NCBI GenBank assembly: GCA_021789435.1
Contig: JAJYJO010000006.1
Span: 1 to 56,855, forward strand
Source: Chloroflexota bacterium
GTDB lineage: Bacteria > Chloroflexota > Limnocylindria > Limnocylindrales > CSP1-4
DNA length: 56,855 nt
Direction: 5' to 3'
Under the pieces are notes generated by a model. It was not told where the DNA came from and did not search any database. It saw only the letters and a program-made list of their open reading frames with translations. The position numbers were made by a program, and so were the translations under genes. This document shows positions 32,355-42,486 of this stretch, piece after piece. Position 1 is the stretch's first letter. The number at the start of each line of letters is the position of its first letter.

Positions 32355-33610
32355 GGATCGTCTACCTGCTGCCCGACCCGGGCATCCCCGTGGGGGGCGA
32401 GAAGGGAGCCTCGGTCCACGTGGCCGCCGTCACCGGGGCGCTCGTCCGGGCCGGCCATGCGGTCATGCTGGTCGCCATGCGCGCGGCCGGCTCCGCACCG
32501 GAGGGCGTCGAACTGCTCGTCCTGGAGCCGGGGCCCCTGCCGGGAGGACCGCAGGGCGACGCTCGGCGCGCCGCCGCCGTCGCGCGCTTCTTCAGCGCCG
32601 CCGAGCCGGCGATCCGAGTGTTCCGGCCGGAGCTCCTCTACGAGCGCCTCTCGCTCTTCGCGGGCGACGGCGCCGGGCTGGCCGGCCGCCTGGGCGGCGT
32701 GCCGCGCCTCGTGGAGATCAACGCCCCGGTGACGGCCGAACGAGCCGGTTACCGCGGCGTCGCCGACGCGGGGTTCGGCGAGCGCCTCGAGCGCCTGGCG
32801 CTGGCCGGGGCGCACGCAGTCGCCGTGTCGCCGCCGCTGGCAGCGTGGGCCCGCACCCGCGGCGTGGCCCACGTGACGGTGGTGTCCAACGGCGTCGACG
32901 TGGCCCGCTTCGCCCCCGATTCGCGGCGGGCCGGGCCGGTCCGCAGGGCGCTCCGGCTCGAGGGCTGCGAGGTGGTCGGCTTTGCCGGCAGCCTGAAGCC
33001 CTGGCACGGCGTGGACGTGCTGCTCGACGCAGCGGCCCGGCTCGCGCCGCGGCGGCCGCGGCTCCGGCTGCTGGTCGTCGGCGACGGGCCTGAGCGTGGC
33101 CGGCTGGAGCGACTGGCCGCCGAGTCGCTGGGCGACCGCGCCCGGTTCACGGGGGCGGTCCCGCCCGACGCCGTGCCCGACCATCTCGCCGTCTTCGACG
33201 TGGCCGCCGCGCCGTACCTGCCGCCGGCGAGCGGAGTCGGCTTCTACTTCTCGCCGCTCAAGGTCGTCGAGGCGATGGCCGCCGGGCTGCCCGTGGTGGC
33301 CTCGCGCTTCCGCCCGATCGAGACGCTGCTGGCCGGTCACGGTCGGCTGGTGCCCGCCGCGGACGCGGCCGCCCTGGCCGGCGCGATTGCTGGCGCGCTC
33401 GATGATCCGCAGTCGCCGGAAGAGGCGGCGGCCGTGCGCGGGCTGGCCGCGGCCCACGACTGGAACGCCGTGATCCGGCGACTGCTGGACGTTGCCGCGG
33501 CGGCCGGAGCGGGCCGACCCGCCGGTGGCCCGGACCCGGAAGGTACGGAGAGCGGTCCGGCCGTACCGGGGGCCCGGATCGCGGCCGCCCCGCGGAGGTT
33601 CGCGGCATGA
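32351..33610 (+). CDS. GT4-family glycosyltransferase
   Basis: A 419-residue GT-B enzyme, ATG 32351 overlapping the previous TGA. MRIVYLLPDPGIPVGGEKGASVHVAAVTGALVRAGHAV is the acceptor half; VTVVSNGVDVARFAP, FAGSLKPWHGVDVLLDAAARL, LLVVGDGPERG and SGVGFYFSPLKVVEAMAAGLPVVASRF the donor half. Its C-terminal 45 residues are a disordered Gly/Pro/Ala-rich extension that overlaps the ABC exporter start by four bases. It belongs to the same chain as the other two glycosyltransferases. Confidence 0.9.
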   Translation: MRIVYLLPDPGIPVGGEKGASVHVAAVTGALVRAGHAVMLVAMRAAGSAPEGVELLVLEPGPLPGGPQGDARRAAAVARFFSAAEPAIRVFRPELLYERLSLFAGDGAGLAGRLGGVPRLVEINAPVTAERAGYRGVADAGFGERLERLALAGAHAVAVSPPLAAWARTRGVAHVTVVSNGVDVARFAPDSRRAGPVRRALRLEGCEVVGFAGSLKPWHGVDVLLDAAARLAPRRPRLRLLVVGDGPERGRLERLAAESLGDRARFTGAVPPDAVPDHLAVFDVAAAPYLPPASGVGFYFSPLKVVEAMAAGLPVVASRFRPIETLLAGHGRLVPAADAAALAGAIAGALDDPQSPEEAAAVRGLAAAHDWNAVIRRLLDVAAAAGAGRPAGGPDPEGTESGPAVPGARIAAAPRRFAA

Positions 33611-35472
33611 TCCGCCGCTTCCTGCCCTACCTCCGGCCGGTGCGCGGCACGCTCGCGGCAGGCCTGGCGGCCAGCGTCGTGCAGGCGTCCATGCAGTGGC
33701 TCGAGCCCTGGCCCCTGAAGGTCGTCTTCGACAGCGTGATCGGCAGCCGGCCGCTGCCGGCCGGGCTCGGCTTCCTCCCCCGGGACGGGGGCCTGCGCCT
33801 CGACATCCTGGCCGCGGCCATGCTGGCGATCGCGCTCTGGCTCGGCCTCTTCCGCTACGCGGCCGACCGGCTCGTGGCCCAGGCCGGGCAGCGCGTCGTC
33901 TTCGACCTGCGCGGCGACCTCTTCCGGCACATCGAGCGCCAGTCGCTCAGCTTCCACCAGCGCCGCGTGACCGGGGACCTGCTGAGCCGGCTGAGCGGCG
34001 ACGTGCAGGCCGTTCAGGGCGTCATGGTCAATGCCGTACCGACGCTCACCAACAACGCGCTCACCCTCGTCGGGATGCTGGTGATCATGCTCCTGGTCGA
34101 CTGGCAATACACCCTCGTCGCCATGTCCCTGACACCCGTCCTCTTCCTGGCCATGCGCCGGTTCCTGGGCCGGATCAAGCGCCAGCAGCGGCAGGCGCGT
34201 CGCTGGGAGGGGACCGCGAACGGCGTCGCCCAGGAGGTCCTGACCTCCATCACCGCGGTCCAGGCCTTCGGACGGGAGGATGAGGAGGCCGAGCGCTACG
34301 GTCGGGCGAGCGCCCGCTCGCTGGAGGCCAGCCAGGAGGCGGTGGCCGTGCAGGCCGCGTTCACCCCCACCGTGACGTTCCTGATGACCGCCGCGTCCGT
34401 GCTGGTGGTCTGGTTCGGCGCGACGGCCGTGATCAGCGGCCACCTCACGCCGGGCGAGCTGCTGGTCTTCATGGCCTACCTGCGCGGCATGTACTCGCCG
34501 GTCCGGCAGCTGGCCAAGCTCGGCAACATGATCACCCGCGGTGGCGCGGCGGCCGAACGCCTGGCCGAGGTGCTCGACACCCAGGAGCAGATCCCCGAAC
34601 GCCCGTCCGCCCACCGCCCAGCGCGCGTGCTCGGCGCGCTGACCTTCGATCGCGTCCGGCTCGACTACCCGGGCGGACGGAGGGCCCTGCGCGACGTGTC
34701 GCTCCACGTGCCCGCCGGGGCCCGGGTGGCCATCGTGGGCGCCACCGGCTCGGGCAAGAGCTCGCTCCTCCGCCTCGTGCCGCGCTTCTACGATCCGACC
34801 GACGGCGCCGTCCTGCTCGACGGGACCGACCTGCGGGACCTCTCCCTGGTCGGCCTGCGGGAACTGGTGGCCTACGTGCCGCAGGAGCCGTACCTCTTCC
34901 AGGGCACCGTCTGGGAGAACATCACCTACGGCGGGCGCGGCCTCTCGCGCGAGGCGGCGATCGCCGCAGCCCGCGCGGCCGGCGTGCACGACCTGCTCGC
35001 CCGGCTGCCGGAGGGCTTCGACACGGTCGTCGCGGAGCGTGGCGCTTCGCTTTCGGGCGGCCAGCGCCAGTGCATCGCGCTCGCCCGCGCCATGGTGCGC
35101 AATCCGCGCGTCCTGATCCTCGACGAGCCGACCACGGGCCTGGACGCCCAGGTGCAGGAATTGCTGCTGGCCGCGCTCGACCGGGTCGCCCTGGGCCGCA
35201 CGACACTCATCGTCAGCCACGACATCCACGTGGTGGAGAACGCCGACCTCGTGGTGGCCGTCGCCGACGGGCGGGTCATCGGCTGCCGCAGCGCGCGCGA
35301 CGCCTTCGACCGCCTCTACGGAAGCGTACCCGCCGCGCCGACCGCATCGACGGCGGTCCACCCGCTCGGCCGTCTCGCCGCTCGCGTCTGGCCGTCCGTG
35401 ACGATCCGCGCCCGCGGGGAGGTCTATCCCCGCCCCGTCTCCGCCAGTCCAGAAGGGAGTCCCGTCCGATGA
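33607..35472 (+). CDS. ABC exporter, fused membrane and ATPase domains (MsbA-like)
   Basis: A 621-residue half-transporter. The first ~320 residues hold six hydrophobic helices with EvaF-like AVQAFGREDEEAERY (the coupling X-loop). The nucleotide-binding domain has Walker A GATGSGKSS (about 378-386), Q-loop YVPQEPYLFQGTVWENI, signature LSGGQRQ (about 482) and Walker B RVLILDEPTTGLD (about 502-514). It would flip a lipid-linked glycan or glycolipid assembled by the neighbouring glycosyltransferases. As a single half-transporter it must homodimerise. The C-terminal tail of 60 residues is Arg/Pro-rich and lies beyond the NBD. ATGA overlaps occur on both sides. Confidence 0.92.
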   Translation: MIRRFLPYLRPVRGTLAAGLAASVVQASMQWLEPWPLKVVFDSVIGSRPLPAGLGFLPRDGGLRLDILAAAMLAIALWLGLFRYAADRLVAQAGQRVVFDLRGDLFRHIERQSLSFHQRRVTGDLLSRLSGDVQAVQGVMVNAVPTLTNNALTLVGMLVIMLLVDWQYTLVAMSLTPVLFLAMRRFLGRIKRQQRQARRWEGTANGVAQEVLTSITAVQAFGREDEEAERYGRASARSLEASQEAVAVQAAFTPTVTFLMTAASVLVVWFGATAVISGHLTPGELLVFMAYLRGMYSPVRQLAKLGNMITRGGAAAERLAEVLDTQEQIPERPSAHRPARVLGALTFDRVRLDYPGGRRALRDVSLHVPAGARVAIVGATGSGKSSLLRLVPRFYDPTDGAVLLDGTDLRDLSLVGLRELVAYVPQEPYLFQGTVWENITYGGRGLSREAAIAAARAAGVHDLLARLPEGFDTVVAERGASLSGGQRQCIALARAMVRNPRVLILDEPTTGLDAQVQELLLAALDRVALGRTTLIVSHDIHVVENADLVVAVADGRVIGCRSARDAFDRLYGSVPAAPTASTAVHPLGRLAARVWPSVTIRARGEVYPRPVSASPEGSPVR

Positions 35473-36941
35473 TCCCGTCCCTGCCGCCGACGTCCGTCCC
35501 CCGCCACGGCCGCGTCGATCAGCCGACCGACCTGTGCGTGGTCGGTGCCGGCTACGTCGGCCTGACCGCGGCCGCCTGCTTCGCCGACCTGGGTCATCGC
35601 GTCCGCTGCCTGGAGGCCAACCCCGCCCGCCTCGATCTCCTCCGAGAGGGCGGCATCCCCATCGTGGAGCCGGGACTCGACGAGCTCGTCGCCCACTCGG
35701 TGGAGGCCGGCCGACTCTCGTTCACCGGCGATGTCCGCGAGGCGATGGGCGAGGCCTCGATCATCTTCCTCTGTGTCGGCACGCCGCCCCGGCCGGATGG
35801 CACGCCCGACCTGGGCCAGCTGGAGCGCGCGGCGCGCGACGTGGTCACGGCCACCGAGCGCGACCTGGTGCTGGTCACCAAGAGCACGGTTCCCCCCGGC
35901 ACCGGCGAGGCGCTGGAGATCCTCTGCGCCGAGGCGGCCGCTCCCGGTCAGCGGGTGAGCGTCGTCTCCAACCCGGAATTCCTGCGCGAGAGCCGCGCGG
36001 TGGAGGACTTCTTCCATCCCGACCGGATCGTGGTGGGCGCCGAGGACCCCGAGGCCGGCCGCCGCGTTGCCGCCCTCTACGAGCCCGGACCGGCCGTCGT
36101 GCTGAGCGATCGCCGGGGCGCCGAACTGGTCAAGTACGCCTCCAACGCCTTCCTGGCCGTGAAGATCTCGTTCGCCAATGAGATCGCCGGCCTCTGCGAG
36201 CGGCTGGGGACGGATGCCGGTCCCGTCCTGCGCGGGGTGGGCCTGGATGGACGGATCGGGACCCAGTTCCTGAACCAGGGGCCCGGCTACGGCGGATCGT
36301 GCCTGCCCAAGGATCTCGCCGGCCTGTTGGCAGTCGGCGAGGCCGTCGGCTACGCGGCGCCGCTGGCGGCAGCGGCCGAGGAGACCAATGCCCGTGCCCG
36401 CCGCGCGGTTGTGGAGAAGCTCGAGACGGCGCTCGGTGGCCTGGCCGGGGCGCGGGTGGGGGTGCTGGGCCTCTCCTTCAAGCCGGGCACCGACGACACG
36501 CGCGACTCGCCGGCCGTGGACCTGGTCCGCCTGCTGGTGGAGCGGGGCGCGGAGGTCCGCGTCCAGGATCCCCTGGCAGCACCGCTGGCCCTGCCGGCCC
36601 CGCGCGTGGACAAGCCGCTGGACGTGGCGGTCGACGCCGACGCGCTGGTCGTGGCCACGGCCTGGACCGACTATGCGGCCCTCGACCCGGGTGCGGTCGG
36701 TGCCGCGATGGCGCGCCGCATCGTGCTCGACGCCGTCAACGTCCTCCCCACGGAGCGCTGGCGGGACGCCGGCTTCGTGGTCTACGGGGTCGGCCGGGGC
36801 GCCGCGACCAGCTTCCACCCGGTGGTCTGGGCCCCGATCGAATGGGCCCTGCGCTCGCGCCTCGAGCCGGCGGGCCTTCCGGAGCGGGACGGCCTGCCGG
36901 AGCGGGACGGCCTGCCGGAGCGGATCCCGGCCCTGGCCTGA
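35469..36941 (+). CDS. UDP-glucose 6-dehydrogenase family
   Basis: A 490-residue enzyme making UDP-glucuronate (or a related nucleotide-sugar acid). CVVGAGYVGLTAAACFADLGH (23-43) is the NAD site. The catalytic cysteine C278 lies in GYGGSCLPKD; ELVKYASNAFLAVKISFANEIA and FKPGTDDTRDSPAVDLV (UDP-binding C-terminal domain) are present. The C-terminus ends in three tandem 18-bp units (LPERDG repeats). It overlaps the ABC gene upstream and the kinase gene downstream. Confidence 0.92.
   Translation: MIPSLPPTSVPRHGRVDQPTDLCVVGAGYVGLTAAACFADLGHRVRCLEANPARLDLLREGGIPIVEPGLDELVAHSVEAGRLSFTGDVREAMGEASIIFLCVGTPPRPDGTPDLGQLERAARDVVTATERDLVLVTKSTVPPGTGEALEILCAEAAAPGQRVSVVSNPEFLRESRAVEDFFHPDRIVVGAEDPEAGRRVAALYEPGPAVVLSDRRGAELVKYASNAFLAVKISFANEIAGLCERLGTDAGPVLRGVGLDGRIGTQFLNQGPGYGGSCLPKDLAGLLAVGEAVGYAAPLAAAAEETNARARRAVVEKLETALGGLAGARVGVLGLSFKPGTDDTRDSPAVDLVRLLVERGAEVRVQDPLAAPLALPAPRVDKPLDVAVDADALVVATAWTDYAALDPGAVGAAMARRIVLDAVNVLPTERWRDAGFVVYGVGRGAATSFHPVVWAPIEWALRSRLEPAGLPERDGLPERDGLPERIPALA
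36873..36923. repeat. 18-bp tandem repeat in the UDP-glucose dehydrogenase 3' end
   Basis: Units of 18 bases (GGCCTKCCGGAGCGGGAC pattern) at 36873-36890 and 36891-36908, then 15 bases of a third at 36909-36923, coding for G-L-P-E-R-D repeats. In-frame expansion is possible without loss of the coding frame. Confidence 0.8.
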
Positions 36942-38527
36942 TGGCGTCGGAACCGGCCGGCGTCCGGCCGGCGGCCGGTGGTATCCTCTCGGCTCGCGTG
37001 CACGGAACGGCCGGTTCGAGGGGCTTCACGGGGCGTCTTCTGCCGCGGCCCCTGGCCCGGCTGGGGCTCGTCCCGCGGCTCATGATGCTCTACGGGCTGC
37101 TGCTCGCCCTGGCGTTGGCGCTGGTTCTGTTCGCGGTCAGCCAGCTCTTCGCCGGCCAGCTGGCCCACTCGCTCGACAACGACCTGGTGGAGGAGATCCC
37201 GGAGTTCAGCAGCGCGGCCGGCCAGCGGCCCGCCGGCGAGTCGATCGGCATCTTTGCCCAGGGGTACGTCCAGACGCACACCCTGACCCGGGGCACTGCG
37301 GTCATCATCGCCGTCACCGGCTTCCCGCCGGCCGAGAGCACCGGCGCACTTCGGGGCGTTCCGCAGATCCAGGCGTGGCTGGCCAGCCCGCCCGCCACGA
37401 CGACCCTGGCGACGACGACCGTGGACGGGCAGCGCTACCGGCTGCTCGGGTCGCCCCTGGTCGTCGGAGGCCGGGTGGACGGGGTGCTGATCGCCACCGC
37501 CAGCCTGGCCGGGCTCGAGGCCCAGCTGCGCGAAGCGCTCCTCCTCACGGGTCTCGAAGCCGGTGTGGCATTGCTGATCACGCTCATCGGCACCTTCCTG
37601 CTGCTCCGCCGGGTCCTGGGGACAGTCGACCGCGTGACGGTCGCGGCCCGCGCCATCAATCACGATCGGCTCGGCGTCCGGCTCGGTTACGAGGGAGCGG
37701 ACGACGAGGTGGGCCGGCTGGCTCGGACCTTCGACGAGATGCTCGCCCGGATCGAGCAGGCCTTCGTCGCCCAGCGCCAGCTGCTCTCGGAGACCTCGCA
37801 CCAGCTGCGGACTCCGCTCACGGTGATCCGCGGCCACCTGGAGGTGCTCCGTCGGGGCGGGTACCGCGACGCGGCCGAGACCGAGGAGACCGTCAGCCTG
37901 GTCCTGGAGGAGCTGACCCACACGGTCTCCCTGGTCGACCAGCTGCTTCTCCTCGGCCGGGCCCTCGAGCCGGACTCGCTCGACGAGGAGGACGTGGACC
38001 TCCGCTCGTTCATGGCCGACCTTTTCGAGGCCGCCCGCGCGCTCGCGCCACGGCGCTGGTCGCTGGGCGCCATGCCGGACGCCGTGGTGCTCGTGGATCG
38101 GGCGAAGCTGCGCGGCGCCCTCCTGAACCTGGTCGACAACGCGGTCAAGGCGACCTCGCCCGGGGACTTCATCGCGCTCGACGCCCATTGCGGCGACCAG
38201 CTCGTGCTGGCCGTCTCGGACGGCGGCCGGGGGATCGCACCGGAGGACCAGGTCCGCCTGTTCGAGCGGTTCGCTCGCTCCGGTGACGGCGACGTGCGGG
38301 GCGCCGGGCTGGGCCTGGCGATCGTGCGGGCCGTGGCCGAGGCGCACGGCGGCACGGCGACGCTGGAGAGCAACCCGGGGATCGGCACCGTCGTCCGGAT
38401 GATCCTGCCGCGATCGCGGATCCTCGCGATCGGGGCGGTCGGTGAGGCGGCGGTGGGCGGCCAGGTGGTGGAAGCGGCGCCGGACGCGGCGCCGGACGCG
38501 GCGCTCCGGGCGGGCGGACGCAGATGA
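36941..38527 (+). CDS. Sensor histidine kinase
   Basis: A 528-residue membrane kinase from ATG 36941, which overlaps the TGA of the UDP-glucose dehydrogenase gene (TGATG). GTG 36998 and ATG 37083 are alternatives. TM1 is about 46-70, a sensor region of 130 residues follows (Thr/Ala-rich), TM2 is about 203-225, then a HAMP-like segment (VTVAARAINHDRLGVRLGYEGADDEVGRLARTF). H287 in LLSETSHQLRTPLTVI is the phosphate acceptor. ATPase motifs are NLVDNAVKATS, DGGRGIAPEDQVRLFERF and GAGLGLAIVRAVAEAHGG. Its C-terminus overlaps the response regulator start. Confidence 0.92.
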   Translation: MASEPAGVRPAAGGILSARVHGTAGSRGFTGRLLPRPLARLGLVPRLMMLYGLLLALALALVLFAVSQLFAGQLAHSLDNDLVEEIPEFSSAAGQRPAGESIGIFAQGYVQTHTLTRGTAVIIAVTGFPPAESTGALRGVPQIQAWLASPPATTTLATTTVDGQRYRLLGSPLVVGGRVDGVLIATASLAGLEAQLREALLLTGLEAGVALLITLIGTFLLLRRVLGTVDRVTVAARAINHDRLGVRLGYEGADDEVGRLARTFDEMLARIEQAFVAQRQLLSETSHQLRTPLTVIRGHLEVLRRGGYRDAAETEETVSLVLEELTHTVSLVDQLLLLGRALEPDSLDEEDVDLRSFMADLFEAARALAPRRWSLGAMPDAVVLVDRAKLRGALLNLVDNAVKATSPGDFIALDAHCGDQLVLAVSDGGRGIAPEDQVRLFERFARSGDGDVRGAGLGLAIVRAVAEAHGGTATLESNPGIGTVVRMILPRSRILAIGAVGEAAVGGQVVEAAPDAAPDAALRAGGRR

Positions 38528-39219
38528 GCGTCCTGATCGTCGAGGACGACGCGCGGATCGCCTCGTTCCTTGGCAAGGGGCTGAAGGCCGAGGGCTACGC
38601 GACACTGACGGCCGGCGACGGCGACGAGGCAATCGTCCTGGGCGAGGCGGCCGGTGAGGGGCTCGACCTCGTGCTGCTCGACCTGGGCCTGCCCGGCACG
38701 GACGGGCGGACGGTCCTGCGCGTGTTCCGGGAGCGCTATCCCGCGCTGCCGGTCATCATCCTGACCGCCCGGGACGACCTCGAGGCCAAGATCCAGGGAC
38801 TGGACGCGGGAGCCGCCGACTACGTCACCAAGCCCTTCCACTTCGAGGAGCTGCTGGCGCGGATCCGGGCGACCCTCCGGGCGCGCGACCAGAGCTCGTC
38901 GTCCGTCCTGACCGTCGGCGACCTGCGCCTCGATCTCCTGACCAAGGTCGCCTGGCGCGCGGGCCGGCGGATCGACCTGGCGCCCCGCGAATGGGCGGTC
39001 CTGGAGCTGCTCATGCGGCACCCGCACCAGGTCCTCTCCCGGGCGCAGATCCTGGACCGGGTCTGGGAATACGACTTCGATCCCGGCAGCAACATCGTCG
39101 ACGTCTACGTCGGCTACCTGCGGCGCAAGCTGAACTCGCCGGGCAGCCCGCCCCTGCTGCAGACGGTCCGCGGCGCCGGCTACCGGCTGGTGCCGCCGGA
39201 GGCGGCGGGGGAGGGGTAG
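38524..39219 (+). CDS. OmpR/PhoB-type response regulator
   Basis: A 231-residue regulator. Receiver acidic pair D8/D9, phosphate acceptor D53 ([11 protein letters not shown]), T81 and K103 are in place. The C-terminal winged helix has [45 protein letters not shown]. It overlaps the kinase stop (ATGA) and is the last gene of the chain, so the sensor and regulator probably control the glycan operon or a related stress response. Ends with TAG. Confidence 0.95.
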   Translation: MSVLIVEDDARIASFLGKGLKAEGYATLTAGDGDEAIVLGEAAGEGLDLVLLDLGLPGTDGRTVLRVFRERYPALPVIILTARDDLEAKIQGLDAGAADYVTKPFHFEELLARIRATLRARDQSSSSVLTVGDLRLDLLTKVAWRAGRRIDLAPREWAVLELLMRHPHQVLSRAQILDRVWEYDFDPGSNIVDVYVGYLRRKLNSPGSPPLLQTVRGAGYRLVPPEAAGEG

Positions 39220-39297
39220 CCGCCGGCCGGTCCCGGCCGCGTCGTCGCTCGGGGTCCCCTGGCCGGGGACCGCCGCCCCGCCGGCGCGCCGACCCCT

Positions 39298-39303
39298 AGA
39301 ATC
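39298..39303 (+). promoter_or_regulatory. -10 box upstream of the thiolase
   Basis: TAGAAT, one mismatch from TATAAT, about 38 bases before ATG 39341; a GAGGTG ribosome site is closer to the start. No good -35 was seen. Confidence 0.45.
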
Positions 39304-39340
39304 GCGCCGTCCGCTCTACTGCATCCGAGGTGCGCCCGAC

Positions 39341-40570
<1,230 letters not shown>

Positions 40571-40572
40571 CC

Positions 40573-40592
40573 GCGCCGGGCCGGTCCGGCGC
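40573..40592. terminator. GC hairpin after the thiolase (terminator-like)
   Basis: GCGCCGG (40573-40579) pairs with CCGGCGC (40586-40592) across a 6-base loop. No T-run follows, so strict intrinsic termination is uncertain. Confidence 0.3.
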
Positions 40593-40623
40593 CGCCCGTC
40601 ACGGGTGCGCCTCGCCGCCTGTC

Positions 40624-40629
40624 TAGACT
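40624..40629 (+). promoter_or_regulatory. Leaderless-type -10 box before the ABC ATPase
   Basis: TAGACT, seven bases upstream of ATG 40637, with GGCGACC between and no ribosome binding site. Confidence 0.55.
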
Positions 40630-40636
40630 GGCGACC

Positions 40637-41605
40637 ATGACCGCGCCGACCGCCGCCCCCGCGCCGACCGCCGCAGCCGACCCCCCTGTCATCGAGACGC
40701 ACGCGCTCGCCAAGCGCTACGGCGCGACGCTCGCGCTGGCGGACCTCACGATGACCGTGCCGCGGGGCGAGGTCTTCGGCTTCCTCGGCCCGAACGGCGC
40801 CGGCAAGACGACGGCGGTGAAGCTGCTGGTCGGCCTGACCCGGCCGAGCGGCGGCAGCGGCCGACTGCTCGGCGCCCCCCTCGGCGACGTGGCGACCCGC
40901 CGCCGCATCGGCTACCTGCCGGAGCTGTTCCGTTACCAGCCGTGGATGACCGCCCGCGAGGTGCTTGCCCTCCACTGCGAGCTGGCTCGCCTGCCGCGCG
41001 AGCGCTGGGGCGGCGAGGCGGCCGCTGCCCTGGAGCTGGTCGGCCTGGCCGACCGGGCAGCCGACAAGATCGAGACCTATTCGAAGGGGATGCAGCAGCG
41101 GCTCGGTCTCGGGGTCGCCCTGCTCGGCTCGCCCGACCTGGTGCTGCTCGACGAGCCGACGTCGGCCCTGGACCCGGTCGGCCGGCTCGACGTCCGGCAA
41201 ATCATCGCCGGGCTGCGCGACCGCGGCGCGACCGTCTTCCTGAACTCTCACCTGCTGACCGAGGTCGAGCGGGTCTGCGACCGAGTGGCGATCGTGGACC
41301 GCGGTCGGGTGGTCGCCGAGGTGGCCATGCGGGAGCTGCTCGACGATCGCTCGGTCCGGCTGCGCGTGGACGGCCTGGGGGCGGCCGACCAGGCGGCCCT
41401 GGCGCGCTTCGGGCGGCTCGTGCCCGCGGCCGACGGCTGGCTCGCGCTGACCGGCATCGAGGGTGACAGCGTGCCCGACCTGGTGGCGGAGGTCGTGCGG
41501 CGCGGCGGCCGTGTCCGGGCGGTCGTCCCCGGCCACCGGACCCTGGAAGACCGCTTCCTGGACCTGCTGGCCCGCGAGGAGCCCGGGCCGAGGAGGTCGC
41601 AGTGA
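40637..41605 (+). CDS. ABC transporter ATP-binding protein
   Basis: A 322-residue ATPase. Walker A is GPNGAGKTT (51-59), the signature YSKGMQQRLGLGVALLGSPDLVLLDEPTSALD covers the C-loop and Walker B, and NSHLLTEVERVCDRVAIVDRGRVV is the H-loop region. After about 60 further residues it has a C-terminal domain typical of ABC-2 type exporters (natA/ccmA-like). It has its own leaderless-type promoter and overlaps the permease start (GTGA). Confidence 0.9.
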   Translation: MTAPTAAPAPTAAADPPVIETHALAKRYGATLALADLTMTVPRGEVFGFLGPNGAGKTTAVKLLVGLTRPSGGSGRLLGAPLGDVATRRRIGYLPELFRYQPWMTAREVLALHCELARLPRERWGGEAAAALELVGLADRAADKIETYSKGMQQRLGLGVALLGSPDLVLLDEPTSALDPVGRLDVRQIIAGLRDRGATVFLNSHLLTEVERVCDRVAIVDRGRVVAEVAMRELLDDRSVRLRVDGLGAADQAALARFGRLVPAADGWLALTGIEGDSVPDLVAEVVRRGGRVRAVVPGHRTLEDRFLDLLAREEPGPRRSQ

Positions 41606-42480
41606 CCGGCGTGGTGGCGACGAGCCTGGCCAATGTGCTCAGCGTCGCCCGGCTGACGCTCCGGGAGGCGCTCCGGCGGCGGCTCCTCTGGGCGCTCGTC
41701 GGGCTGACCGTGGCGATCGTGGCGATCACCGGCTGGGGCTTCCAGCGGATCGCCGAGCTCAGCCCGATCGGCGGATCGCAGGAGCTCCTCGGCCTGAGCC
41801 AGCTCCTGGTCATGATCGCCTTCATGTTCAGCTTCGTGCTGGCGATGACGGCGGTCTTCGCCGGGGGACCGGCGATCGCCGAGGAGATCGAGTCAGGCCA
41901 GGCCCTCGCCCTGCTCGCCCGACCGCTCCGCCGGGGCGAGCTGCTGCTCGGCAAGTGGGTCGGCCTGGCGCTCGTCCTGGTCGCCTACGCCTTCGCTGCC
42001 GGCCTGGCCGAGGTCGGTGTCGTGGCGGCGGTGACGAGCTACGCGCCGCAGGACCCGCTGGGCGCGGCCGGCTTTCTGGCCGCCGAGGGGCTGGTCCTGC
42101 TCACCCTTGCCCTCGTCTTCAGCACCCGGATCGGGCCGGTGGCGGGCGGCGCGATCGCGGTCGTCCTCTTCGGCCTCGAGTGGATGGCCGGGATCATGGC
42201 CGGGGTCGGCGAGATCCTCAACAACGACGGGCTCCGGGCGATCGGCCCGATCAGCCGGCTTATCCTGCCGAGCGATGTGCTGTGGCGCGGCGCGATGTTC
42301 GGGCTGGAGCCGCCGGCCGACCTCCTCGCCGCAGCCGGCGGGCCGGGGGCGGCCGTCTTCCGGGTCAGCCCGTTCTTCGCCGCCGCACCCCCGGACGCGA
42401 TCTGGCTCGGCTGGGCGATCGCCTGGGTCGTCCTCGCCCTGGGCGGCGCGGTTCTCCTCCTGCGACGCCGCGAGCTCTGA
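41602..42480 (+). CDS. ABC-2 type transporter permease
   Basis: A 292-residue membrane protein with about six hydrophobic helices and the N-terminal ARLTLREALRRRLLWALVGLTVAIVAITG block common in ABC-2 permeases. QALALLARPLRRGELLLGKWVGLALVLVAYAFAAGL is the conserved second region. GTG 41602 overlaps the ATPase stop, so the two form one export system whose substrate is unknown. Confidence 0.85.
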   Translation: MTGVVATSLANVLSVARLTLREALRRRLLWALVGLTVAIVAITGWGFQRIAELSPIGGSQELLGLSQLLVMIAFMFSFVLAMTAVFAGGPAIAEEIESGQALALLARPLRRGELLLGKWVGLALVLVAYAFAAGLAEVGVVAAVTSYAPQDPLGAAGFLAAEGLVLLTLALVFSTRIGPVAGGAIAVVLFGLEWMAGIMAGVGEILNNDGLRAIGPISRLILPSDVLWRGAMFGLEPPADLLAAAGGPGAAVFRVSPFFAAAPPDAIWLGWAIAWVVLALGGAVLLLRRREL

Positions 42481-42486
42481 CGTTCG

